Of a DNA stretch of 64,000 nucleotides, positions 36,341 to 45,521 are shown in pieces; position 1 is the first letter of the stretch; each line of letters opens with the position of its first letter. A model generated the notes under the pieces. That model had not been told where the DNA came from. It saw only the letters and a list, made by a program, of their open reading frames with translations, and did no database searches. A program made the translations under genes and the position numbers. Origin of the DNA: Arion vulgaris (taxonomy: Eukaryota; Mollusca; Gastropoda; Stylommatophora; Arionidae); the NCBI GenBank assembly GCA_020796225.1, contig CM036753.1, forward strand, positions 3,224,001 through 3,288,000. Reading direction: 5' to 3'.

Positions 36341-36631
36341 TTAGTATATTTTTTCCTGCATAAACCTTCTAAGCTACAAAGTCTGTCATATCATTGATAA
36401 CACATTTTGTCTTGCCACCCATGAAATTCCCAAACATCCCCAAAAGCAGTGCTGTGGTTCGCTTTGAGTTCATTTACAACATCCTCCTTTGTTATGAAAT
36501 CGGTAAGACTCTCCAGTGGTGTTAACTTCATGAAAACATTCATAATATTATACCTGTCATCCTTACCCCCTTTACGTCTGATCCTCAAACCACTGAAGGA
36601 ACCCCTGCCCCTTTTCTGCATCTGTTGTCAA

Positions 36632-37310
36632 TAGGACTCCTTACAAGTCATGTCAATAGAACAACTGCTTACAAGTCATGTCAATAGAACAACTCCTTAC
36701 AAGTCATGTCAATAGAACAACTGCTTACAAGTCATGTCAATAGAACTCCTTACAAGTATGTCAATATGACCCCTTAAAAGTCATGTCAATAGGACTTTTA
36801 CAAGTCATGTCAATAGAACAACCCTTAAAAGTCATGTCAATGGGACTTTTTACAAGTCATGTCAATAGAACAACCCCTTAAAAGTCGTCAATAGAACAAC
36901 TGCTTACAAGTCATGTAAATAGAACCCCCCAAAGTCGTCAATATGATCTTACAAGTCATGTCAATAGGCCCTTTTACAAGTCATGTCAATAGAACAACTC
37001 CTTACAAGTCATGTCAATAGGACTTTAAAGTCATGCAATAGAACAACCCTTAAAAGTCATGTAAATAGAACCCTTACAAGTCATGTCAATAGAACTTTAA
37101 AAGTCATGTCAATGGACTCTTTGCATTAAATGGACTTTAAAAGCATGTCAATAGAACAACCAAAAGTCATGTCAATAGGACTCTTACAAGTCATGTCAAT
37201 AGAACAACTCCTTGTCATGTCAATAGAACTCCCAAGTCATGTCAATAGAACTCTCAAGCAGCAATAGGACTCTTACAAGTCATGTCAATAGAACAACTCT
37301 GTCATGCAAT
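36632..37310. repeat. minisatellite, 28-bp unit
   Basis: Tandem copies of 'ccttacaagtcatgtcaata' plus 'gaacaact'. The left end is clean. From about 36750 on, many units are shortened ('caaagtcgtcaatatgatc', 'acccttaaaag'), a deletion-rich pattern like that inside the 49-bp array. Confidence 0.95.
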
Positions 37311-37865
37311 TAGAAAAGACGGCTGGTAGTCCTCCATTCATTTAGGATGAAACCCAGAATTGATGTAGAGAATCACCACAGACTTTTTATGAAAGCCATA
37401 ACTCACCTACTTCACTTCAATTATTTGAAATCAATATTTAATCAGATATCATCAACATGAGTTAAAGCAGATTTACAAAATTGTCCGATTGTTTAGATTT
37501 TATTTTTTTTCAGTACACTGTTCATCAAGGACGTCAACTTGAAGTATGAACTAAACAAATTATTAAAAAAAAATATTGGTTTGTTGAAGGGAATAAAGAC
37601 ACGGTTTAAATAAGAAGGTAAGGTTGAACATTTAAAATATATGATTAGCAGAGAGATAGATACATTTATTGGAAGTTTTAATCAATCATTATCGTGTTCC
37701 GTCTTGACATCCAATGTTAATTGCAATAGATTATCGGTAGATACTGCTCCTAGCTTTGATGTACACTGAGAGGCTACTGCTGCTTGTCCTTCTCTTCATG
37801 CTTCCACACAGTTAGCCTATATATCCCTAACGCTGTTCTCTGTTGCTCAGCTGTTCACACCTGAG
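37311..37865. other. no gene recognised
   Basis: AT-rich spacer before the LINE. Confidence 0.4.
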
Positions 37866-37869
37866 GAAT

Positions 37870-38760
37870 TAGCTAGCTCTATAGATTATTCAACCAAGTC
37901 TGGATCACACAAGAAACACCAGAAGACTGGAGGAATGCAACAATAGTTCCTATCTGGAAGAAAAAAGGTGGCAAGAGGGACTGTACAAAGTATAGAGGAA
38001 TAGCGCTACTGAGCCACACTGGACAAATATTTTGCAAAATACTCGAAAAAAGCCCCTCCACATCATCGAGCAACAGCTTAATGCCTCGCAAATAAGATTC
38101 AGGAAGAACAAAAGCTGTACAGACGCGATATTCGCACCCAGGCAGTTAGTAGAAAGGACTGTAGAATCCGACAAACACGTTGCATTTGTAGATCAGAAAA
38201 AGATTTCGACCGCGTGGATAGGCACAAGTTGTGGAAAATACTAACAACCTATGGGATTAATGACCACCTAACCAACCTTTGCAAGAGCATTTATAGAAAC
38301 AGCTAGTGTACGATTAGAATAAACACAGGACTATCAGAAAAGTTTCACGTAGGGTCAGGAATAAGACAAGGTTGCGTACTATCCCCGCTGCTGTTTATCA
38401 TGTATATTGACCACATCTGTAAAATAGCTAACACCAGCGAAGGAAACAACCTAGGAGAGCTCTTAAATTAATTTCTTTTTGCAGATGATAAGACAATCAT
38501 ATCAACAACAGAAAGAAAAACAGTTACAACAACACATTAACAGACTCCATTTAGCATGTAACGAATACAACATGAGAATAAACATCGACAAAACAGAAGT
38601 AATGACATTCGCCAGAGAGGAAAGCACTACCAATATCTGCATCGACAATCGCCCATTAAAACAAGTAAAAGACTTCACATACATGTGGAGCATTTTTCAG
38701 CAAACGGAAGAATAACTAATGAAATTCAACACAGATGCAACAAAGCAAATCAAATGATAG
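37870..38760 (+). mobile_element. LINE reverse transcriptase domain, broken
   Basis: The + strand encodes the fingers and palm of a LINE polymerase over several frame changes: a KYRGIALLSHTGQIFCKILE segment, FRKNKSCTDAIFAPRQLVE, KHVAFVD, the GIRQGCVLSPLLFIMYID motif at about 38360-38410, an FADD catalytic box near 38478-38490 reading FADDKTII, and then NRLHLACNEYNMRINIDKTE with a VKDFTYM motif. Stops and shifts make it inactive. The endonuclease region is absent. Confidence 0.9.
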
Positions 38761-39335
38761 GACAAATGGCGCCAATTAAAAAAATTCCAAAATGTCACCA
38801 TGAACACAAAAAGAGCAATGTTCAACCGCAGCCATCGTAAATAAGGCTAAGGAAGGCCGTGGTTCAACTCAATCTTTCTCCCCACATTATGCTACCAGTA
38901 CCAAACCTGGTCAATCTTTCTCCCACATTATGTTACCAGTGCCAAACCTGGTCACTGACAACAAATGATAGAAAAAACTAGTCACGACAGAGATGAAATG
39001 TCTACGCAGAATGCTGGGTGTAACAAGAAGAGACCGGTTGAGAAATGAAGACATCAGGAAAAAGTTGGTACAACATCAGTACTAGACTTCATCAAGAAAC
39101 AACAAATTAAATGGTTCGGCCACGTAAGCAGATTACCAACAGACAGTACACCTCAAAGAGCAATGCTGCTCCGATACAATGGGTACAAAGCATAAGGTCG
39201 GCCACGTAAAAGATGAACCTCAGAGATAACAGAAGCGACGAAAGACACTATCAACGAAGCGCACACAAAGGCCCGTTTTAGAAATTTCTCCTTGACCTGA
39301 CGCTGTGAGACAAACATGCTTGGAGAAAGAAGAAA
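38761..39335 (+). mobile_element. LINE C-terminal region of the same copy
   Basis: Continues with a 'ctaccagtaccaaacctggt' motif that is locally duplicated (about 38869-38951), then KCLRRMLGVTRRDRLRNED, VLDFIKKQQIKWFGH and a basic tail. Same group as 740-1380 and 54140-54470. It ends near 39335. Confidence 0.8.
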
Positions 39336-39349
39336 AAAGAAAAGTTCAC

Positions 39350-39580
39350 ACCACTATTGTCTTCAACAATGTATCATGTCTTTTAACATAACCAAAATAT
39401 TGTATTTGTCTAGCTTTTATTTCTTTCAGTAGTTCTCTTTTCGATCCCAACAGTCGAAGCACTTCTATATTGGTTTTTCCTTCCCTTTATCGTGCTATTT
39501 TATCGACTCTTCGCTAAATTCACATCTCAAAAGTCTTTTCGACAAGGAATGTCAGGAGATAAGAGGCGTATCGTCAATTG
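39350..39580 (-). mobile_element. LINE fragment, C-terminal region
   Basis: The minus strand reads a VLRLLGSKRELLKEIKARQI-type segment followed by QYFGYVKRHDTLLKTIV. A GH/GYVxRHDTLL motif is typical of the LINE tail after the thumb. Confidence 0.65.
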
Positions 39581-39789
39581 ACTAACCTAGTTCCCTAGAC
39601 ATAGTGAATCTAATTTGAGTTAAATTTCCACTGGCCAATAAAGCATAAAATAAAACTATTGTTTAAACAGTATTAATATTTCTCACAATTTGCGTCGCAA
39701 TACTCAACGATATTACCGCTAATTGAGACTCCGAAGACAGCACTCTGGCATCGGAAACACTCGTGTGTTTTTTTTTACCAAAGTGAGTC

Positions 39790-39998
39790 TTGGAAACATA
39801 AAGAGGCATGACACCTTGATAAAATCTTTACTAGAGGGGAAAGTTGAAAAGCAGGAGGAAGACCGAGAGATAAGTAGGAGGGATATTTAAAGAAATGGAC
39901 AGGATATAGTCTGGCAGAATGCAACACCAAGGCGAAAGACAGAGGATGCTGGAGATTCATTGCAGCCAACCTTCAATGCGGATACGGCATCTGATGAT
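39790..39998 (+). mobile_element. LINE C-terminal tail
   Basis: The + strand holds an RHDTLIKSLLEGK-like start, then after frame change GRPRDKWEGYLKKW and KAKDRGCWRFIAANL, then stop. Head-to-head with the minus fragment at 39350-39580; their coding regions overlap, so they appear to be separate copies. Confidence 0.6.
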
Positions 39999-40338
39999 GA
40001 GTCTTGGTTTAATCGGTTCTTTCCGTAGAAAGGACTAGTTTACACCCGCCTAGTCCGTTTGTGGCAGTCTGTGTGTATATGATAAATACTAACTCTTGGC
40101 ATTCTCTCGCAGGCAAATTTAATCGCATTTTCATCTTCTGAGTGGTAGTTCTTTAGTTATTAACCTTATTTAATTGTTCCCGTTAATGAAAGAAATCTGG
40201 TAAAGTGTCAATAAAGTGTGAGAGCGCTTCAAAGTATGAAATATGGAAGGGGACTCAGATTTGAAAACTGGTCTCTCACAACAAAGCGTGGAGGATAGAC
40301 ATGTGACAACTGACCGGTAAAAGTATCATTGCTAATGT
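39999..40338. other. no gene recognised
   Basis: Spacer between LINE copies. Confidence 0.4.
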
Positions 40339-40347
40339 GCATTGTTT

Positions 40348-41210
40348 AGTTTAGTTTAGTCGTCGGATCACCATCACTGCACGTCGAACAAATTAGTCCA
40401 TAAGTGCTCCGATCTCTCCCTCAGTATGTCCATCAGCGTGTGGCGACTAACGACACCGGTTCTTTGTTGGTTTACAATTCTTCTTTGTCTGCCAGCATAG
40501 CGTTCTTGTCGAGCTACACCACACTTAACTTTGAGTTCTTGCAGTCTGGTTAGTGTTGTGGATTCACCGCTATTACGTGAATCATGTACACGTCCTCTCT
40601 CCCTTAAGGAATTTATAATATCAGCCTGGTCCATTGCTCGTCCGCTTTGGACAGCAGCCATACCTGCAAGCCTATCCGCACGTTCATTCCCCCTTACACC
40701 TGGCACAAAACTGATCTTGGTCAGCTTAGACCTCCCCAGCGATTCTATCCAATGTCTCCTAGCCCATCCTGTTTCAATCTTCCTAGCATACTCATTGAGT
40801 CACTGAGAAAACATGCATGGATAAAAGTCTGTGATTCTAGCCAAATCATCGCTTTGGTAACCGCCATGATTTCCATAGTGAGACTGCTTGTAGTCACGCA
40901 AAACCACCACTGTCTTCCTTCACAACATCACCTCCGACCTGAGAGTGAAAGCCCACGAGCTCCGCACATGTCGAATCACCGAACCATCCGTATAAATGAT
41001 TACACCATGCTCAGGTGCATTGTTCCCGAGCCTAATCCTTTTTGAGAAAAGTCACCGCACGCACTGCAAGTGATAGCTGAGTAGACAACATAAACTAAAT
41101 AATATAGCACACAGGCTGCAGGACACTGGGTTCAACAACGAGAAATTCGCGCACTGCTTCTAGGCATTCCGTCACTGGACAAGGCAAGTGTCAGGGTTAC
41201 TCAGTGTATT
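40348..41210 (-). mobile_element. I-like LINE 3' end with probable inverted 5' part
   Basis: On the minus strand, from about 41030 to 40370: HGVIIYTDGSVIRHVRSSWA, TSSLTMEIMAVTKAMIWLES, CFLSDSMSML and VPGVRGNERADRLAG. These are RNase H with the D, E and D catalytic positions present but frameshifted. The 3' tail on minus is 'actaaactaaactaaac'. Outside about 41100 the + strand instead carries a related RT C-terminal piece (LLGIPSLDKASVRVTQ), so the 5' part is inverted. An 8-bp word cattgttt flanks both sides (40340-40347, 41211-41218) and may be the target duplication. Confidence 0.8.
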
Positions 41211-41220
41211 CATTGTTTTT

Positions 41221-41640
41221 AATGGGTTTGACCTCTCCCTCCAACACCATATGAGGCCTAGGGTATGACCGCTCTACCACGTTAAAGGCTAATACACTAA
41301 ATTTATCAATGTTATTTCAGCCATATTACTACACAATACACGGATATCCGGAGAAATAATCAGTGTTGTATTGTAAACACCAACCAGTGACGTGCTGTCA
41401 ACCTTTCGTTATCGTGTATCTTGAACGAGATGCTTTGCTTGTATAGTCTTGTCTAGCACGTATAGGTCACAGGTCAAAGGACAAGCGTTACAGGTGAAAC
41501 TTGACTTGCAATTGTCAACAGCAACATGTGACACGACAGCTTGAACTAGACGGAAAAACACGTTTAACTGGGGATTTTCTTCGACCGCCTACATAGAACA
41601 GATTAGCTTCCTGGAGTCTAGACTTTTTGTTGACTCCTCG
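41221..41640. other. no gene recognised; possible promoter-proximal region
   Basis: Less AT-rich than most of the window, no repeat recognised. It lies directly upstream of the candidate leader exon. Confidence 0.3.
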
Positions 41641-41670
41641 TGACGATTTTACTTCTTGTATGATCCTTGC

Positions 41671-41682
41671 TCATATATAGAA
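41671..41682 (+). promoter_or_regulatory. candidate TATA element
   Basis: The word 'tcatatatagaa' lies about 25-30 bases before the likely start of a leader exon. Position and sequence fit a TATA box, but there is no independent evidence of transcription. Confidence 0.25.
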
Positions 41683-41699
41683 GCTCACAGGACGTGTCG

Positions 41700-41856
41700 C
41701 TTGTCGTCTGCTTTTATGTCATTTAGAAACCGGTTGGTTGTCGAGTTGTGAAACAATTGAAACATCATCGTTGACTGTTGTGGTTGGGATTGTGTGTTTC
41801 TTCTCAGTTCAAACTTATGTTAATCAAACAGATTAACAACTTAAACATCTAATAAG
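41700..41856 (+). other. candidate 5' untranslated exon of the shootin gene
   Basis: The coding start exon at 45418 begins with a splice acceptor, so an upstream leader exon must exist. A strong donor, AATAAG|gtaagc, at 41856/41857 closes a stretch without a long open frame and with a possible TATA element about 30 bases upstream of its left edge. It is the best donor seen in the 4 kb upstream. This placement is inference. Confidence 0.3.
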
Positions 41857-41894
41857 GTAAGCAGAGCAGCTGGAAATATATGTTGGTTTATAAA

Positions 41895-42090
41895 TTTGAC
41901 TAATTTACGAAAACTCACAATTTACTTCCTCGATTGATTGACTCATGTCACTGACTGCCAAACAAACTAATCGCAGACTTATATTATCTTTATTTATATT
42001 AGTTTTCCTCGCAGTTTTAAGTTGTCTAGAAGTCTTCATCTAATGAACTTGAATCAAACATTACATTGAAGTAACTTTGTCTCCAGACAG
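41895..42090 (+). repeat. left arm of a dispersed inverted repeat
   Basis: The reverse complement matches 46131-46330 over about 190 bp with small indels. Shared words: 'tttgattcaagttcattaga', 'gaggaaaact', 'agtctgcgattagt', 'gaggaagtaaattgt'. The two arms flank the start-codon exon. Confidence 0.85.
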
Positions 42091-42189
42091 AATAGTTGTG
42101 AGTTTGTACGTAGACGCTGATAAGCTTTATTTATAATGATAATAATGTAGTTTAAGTAGAACTGATTACATGCAGATGCACCAAGCAGA

Positions 42190-42260
42190 GAGAGAGTTGT
42201 GGAGAGACATGATCGCCTACGCCAGCATGCATGGCACTTGATTGATTGAGGTTAAGTAGG
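42190..42260 (+). mobile_element. LINE C-terminal tail fragment
   Basis: 'gagagttgtggagagacatg' then 'atcgcctacgcc' encodes RELWRDMIAYASMHGT followed by stop. It matches the tail at 12735-12925. Confidence 0.6.
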
Positions 42261-42530
42261 TAGGTCAAATTAAGATTAGCTGTAAACATTGTTTTGAATA
42301 AAATAAACCAAGAAAGCGCAACAAGAAGAAAGTGAGAAATGCATGATATTATTTGATATAAAAAATTGTTGGAACTCTTTTGAGTCGATGCAGGCAGGGT
42401 TTTCTGAAAGCTTGTTTAGCTAAAGTCTTGAAGTGTAGTTCAAGTCTCTTATTGTTGGATCAGTCACTCAGTGGTAGTTGTTGCTAGTGGTTTTCTTGAT
42501 TGTTTGGTTTTCGGGTTCACTTGTATTTTA

Positions 42531-42855
42531 GATTTTTGTGACTGAGATAGGTTATAACCAAAATATCAGACTCAATTCCATGGAAGAGATTGAGCGAGTT
42601 GCCCAGGGCAGAACAGTATGGAGAAATTACTTGCAGGCCCTATGTAAATATAACAATACAAGGGGAATATATTTATACGACGATGAAGAGAACTGTTTCT
42701 GGGGCAGTTTTGTGGCTGACAAGAAAGTGATACATGCAATGATAGTTACAGACTTAATGAGTATGTGTATGAGGATTGATGCAGGTAAGCTTTACAGTGA
42801 ATTGATAAACATCATTCAGCCATGGTGCCTCAAGAAACTGTCTTTACATTCCTGA
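42531..42855 (+). other. open stretch of unknown origin with splice-like edges
   Basis: A 42538-42855 frame reads EIERVAQGRTVWRNYLQALC, then KYNNTRGIYLYDDEENCFWG and IVTDLMSMCMRIDAG. The VAQGRTVWRNYLQALC part resembles the tail of LINE ORFs in general, but the rest is unrecognised. The left edge follows 'gtattttag' and an internal 'GATGCAG|gtaagc' at about 42784 looks like a donor, so it could be spliced. It lies in a retroelement-rich intron. Confidence 0.3.
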
Positions 42856-42985
42856 AATGTATGGAGAAAGAGAAATGGCCTCCATTGAAATATGAAGTCT
42901 GTAAAGACATCATAAATGCCCTTTTTTTTCACATATGTGGAAAAAGAATTGGAGAAAATTAACCGCCTGATTAAAATAGGGGGTT
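42840..42985 (+). mobile_element. partial SINE related to 51370-51650
   Basis: Shares 'gaaatatgaagt', 'ggcctcc', 'cacatatgtggaaaaagaat' or 'cacatgtgaggaaaagaatt', though in altered order. Partial and low confidence. Confidence 0.4.
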
Positions 42986-42989
42986 AAGC

Positions 42990-43400
42990 ATGAATAAGCA
43001 TTGTGGCGATGTCTATGGGGTAGAGAGAGAAGATATAAAAAAAAGTAAGTGAAGGAACCCTTTCGAACCTCGTGGTATATAGGGCAATACAGAGTTAGGC
43101 CTGTATGTTCATTGACCGTCGGCACACGATGGGTGATGTGGTCAGCATCACGCCGGTCGTCTTTACTTTCCCAGAGCATGTCTGGTACCCAGTTGAGGCT
43201 GGGTCAACCTGAGAGCCGTCGCGGTCAGGAAAAATTCCACGCCCACTGCGGGAGTTGAACCCGGACCACCAGCCTTGAGAAGCGAGTTCACTAACAACTT
43301 CGCTACCGTGGTCTCTGAGAGAAGATATGCTAACCAACATTACGTGGGGACAGTGTGCATGAAACATTAAAATGGCTGCTGCATTGGAGGAGGAATTATG
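42990..43400 (+). mobile_element. I-like LINE 3' fragment split by a SINE
   Basis: 'ggtagagagagaagatat' is followed, after the SINE, by 'gctaaccaacatt cgtggggacagtgtgc' and 'ggctgctgcattggaggag'. The uninterrupted equivalent is at 14798-14880 ('ggtagagagagaagatatag', 'taatcaact', 'ggctgctgcaacggaggac'). Confidence 0.75.
43025..43328 (-). mobile_element. tRNA-derived SINE with 12-bp target duplication
   Basis: Coordinates include both copies of the duplication gagagaagatat (43025-43036 and 43317-43328). Read on minus the element starts with a tRNA-like head: A-box 'cggtagcgaagttgttagtg', B-box 'gggttcaactcccgc'. The body is shared with 51773-52057 ('ctctgggaaagtaaag', 'tgatgctgaccacatcacc' or near, 'gccctatataccac'). 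It ends in an A-rich run at 43037-43044. Confidence 0.92.
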
Positions 43401-43630
43401 CATGGATTTGTTCTGTGTTCAAGGAAATCCATTGGGAGAAATAAAGTGAAATTAGTTAAAATATTCAGTTAACATAATAAAATCACTGCACTTTGGGCAG
43501 ATCCATCATTACTCTTATCATATTCAGCAGATTGTAAAAGATATGTGATAATAGTTTCTACAGTTCACTGATACACATAGTCCAATCTGTCCACACAGGA
43601 CCTGCTGACTCATGCCGCGATTTATGCTAA
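43401..43630. other. spacer
   Basis: No gene recognised. Confidence 0.4.
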
Positions 43631-43639
43631 ATTCATTTG

Positions 43640-44189
43640 CCGCGATGGTGTAGTCATTATGGAGTGTTCATGGAGAGACTTTTATTTGTCAACTATACGC
43701 AGATTAAATGTTGCCAGTATTTATTCATAGAAGATGGAAGACTTGCCAGAGAGATAGAAACTAGATTACAAAAAGCAAATGCTGTAACCTACCAGCTATC
43801 TCCATTGTTAAGACATCCAAACATCTCACTGACAGCTAAGCAATAGATAATCAACAGCATTTTCATGCCTACTCTGTGTTACCAGGGCCAAATATGGACA
43901 ATGAACAGAGCACAGTTTCAAAAAATAATATGGGAAATCACCAACATCGGTATAATAAAGAAGGTTGGCACAGAACCTTGCTTGAATTACATTAAGAAAC
44001 AAAGAATGAAGTGGTTCAGCCACTTGATAAGAATGCAACCAAACTCCGCTGTCACCAGTATTCAACAGAACATTAGGAAAAAAGGAGAGAGGAAGATCAT
44101 GAAAAAAAGATGAATAACAGAATCCTGTCAAAAAGCAAAAATAACTATCATCCAACTTCTAGAACAGCACAAGACAAAAACAGAAAACT
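43640..44189 (+). mobile_element. LINE RT C-terminal region leading into the 35-bp array
   Basis: + frames encode DGRLAREIETRLQKANAVTY, QLSPLLRHPNISLTAKQ with a stop, then IINSIFMPTLCYQGQIWTM. After a deletion come VGTEPCLNYIKKQRMKWFSH and LIRMQPNSAVTSIQQNIRKK. The last LINE words before the array, 'agaacagcacaagacaaaaa' and 'cagaaaactac', match 54640-54670 and the reverse of 61955-61990. Stops and shifts make it inactive. Confidence 0.85.
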
Positions 44190-45347
44190 ACAACACTGGG
44201 CAACAACCCAGTAACAGTGTGGTGACAACACTGGGCAACAACCCAGTAACAGTGTGGTGACAACACTGGGCAACAACCCAGTAACAGTGTGGTGACAACA
44301 CTGGGCAACAACCCAGTAACAGTGTGGTGACAACACTGGGCAACAACCCAGTAACAGTGTGGTGACAAGGCACTGGGCAAGCAACCCAGTAACAGTGTGG
44401 TGACAACACTGGGCAACAACCCAGTAACAGTGTGGTGACAACACTGGGCAACAACCCAGTAACAGTGTGGTGACAACACTGGGCAACAACCCAGTAACAG
44501 TGTGGTGACAACACTGGGCAACAACCCAGTAACAGTGTGGTGACAACACTGGGCAACAACCCAGTAACAGTGTGGTGACAACACTGGGCAACAACCCAGT
44601 AACAGTGTGGTGACAACACTGGGCAACAACCCAGTAACAGTGTGGTGACAACACTGGGCAACAACCCAGTAACAGTGTGGTGACAACACTGGGCAACAAC
44701 CCAGTAACAGTGTGGTGACAACACTGGGCAACAACCCAGTAACAGTGTGGTGACAACACTGGGCAACAACCCAGTAACAGTGTGGTGACAACACTGGGCA
44801 ACAACCCAGTAACAGTGTGGTGACAACACTGGGCAACAACCCAGTAACAGTGTGGTGACAACACTGGGCAACAACCCAGTAACAGTGTGGTGACAACACT
44901 GGGCAACAACCCAGTAACAGTGTGGTGACAACACTGGGCAACAACCAGTAACGTGTGGTGACAACCTGGCAACAACAGTAACAGTGTGGTGACACCGGCA
45001 CAACCAGTAACAGTGTGGTGACAACCTGGCAAACCCAGTAACAGTGTGGTGACAACACTGGGCAACAACATAACGTGTGTGACAACCTGGCAACACCGAA
45101 CGGTGGACACCGGGCACAACCAGTAACGTGTGGTGACAACACTGGGCACACCAGTAACGTGTGGTGACACTGGGCACAACCCGTAACGTGTGGTGACACA
45201 CGGGCACAACAGTAACGTGTGGTGACAACCTGGGCACACAGTAACGTGTGGACACCTGGGCACAACCGTAACGTGTGGACACACTGGGCACAACAGTAAC
45301 GTGTGGTGACAACACTGGGCAACAACCCAGTAACAGTGTGGTGACAA
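44190..45347. repeat. minisatellite, 35-bp unit expanded from a LINE 3' end
   Basis: About 33 units of 'acaacactgggcaacaaccc' plus 'agtaacagtgtggtg'. The unit equals the last coding and 3' sequence of the LINE just upstream, which occurs once at 54668-54705. The LINE's own end, 'gtgacaaaagaagaaaa', resumes after the last unit at about 45337. Units are identical up to about 44940, then deletion-rich to 45300, then clean again. All three minus frames stay open through the array; they are not genes. Confidence 0.96.
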
Positions 45348-45417
45348 AAGAAGAAAATAGGTATAAAACATTTTCCCAATTTAAATATTGCTCATTATGC
45401 TGTATATTACATTTCAG

Positions 45418-45521
45418 ATTTGTAGTAACAACAATGTCTTCTGAGACCATTGATTTTTGGCGACAGAAATGTCAAGACCTAGAGAAGATCGTCAAGACCT
45501 TGTCCACTTACTGTGTTAAAG
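45418..45521 (+). CDS. SHTN1: shootin exon with start codon
   Basis: Acceptor ttacatttcag before 45418; 16 untranslated bases; ATG at 45434. Encodes MSSETIDFWRQKCQDLEKIV and then KTLSTYCVK (residues 1-29), ending at AAAG|gtatta in phase 1. The N-terminus differs from vertebrate shootin, as expected for a poorly conserved end. Confidence 0.85.

Noticed and set aside
39350..39998. Third twin-primed LINE
   Set aside because: The minus and + parts encode overlapping segments and no target duplication was found, so two separate fragments are more likely.
43245..43316. tRNA gene on the minus strand
   Set aside because: It is the head of a SINE with defined ends and target duplication.
44148..45450. 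Three overlapping minus-strand open frames of 406-420 codons
   Set aside because: They are the same 35-bp repeat read in three frames; a stop-free unit whose length is not a multiple of three keeps all frames open. No start, splice or domain evidence.
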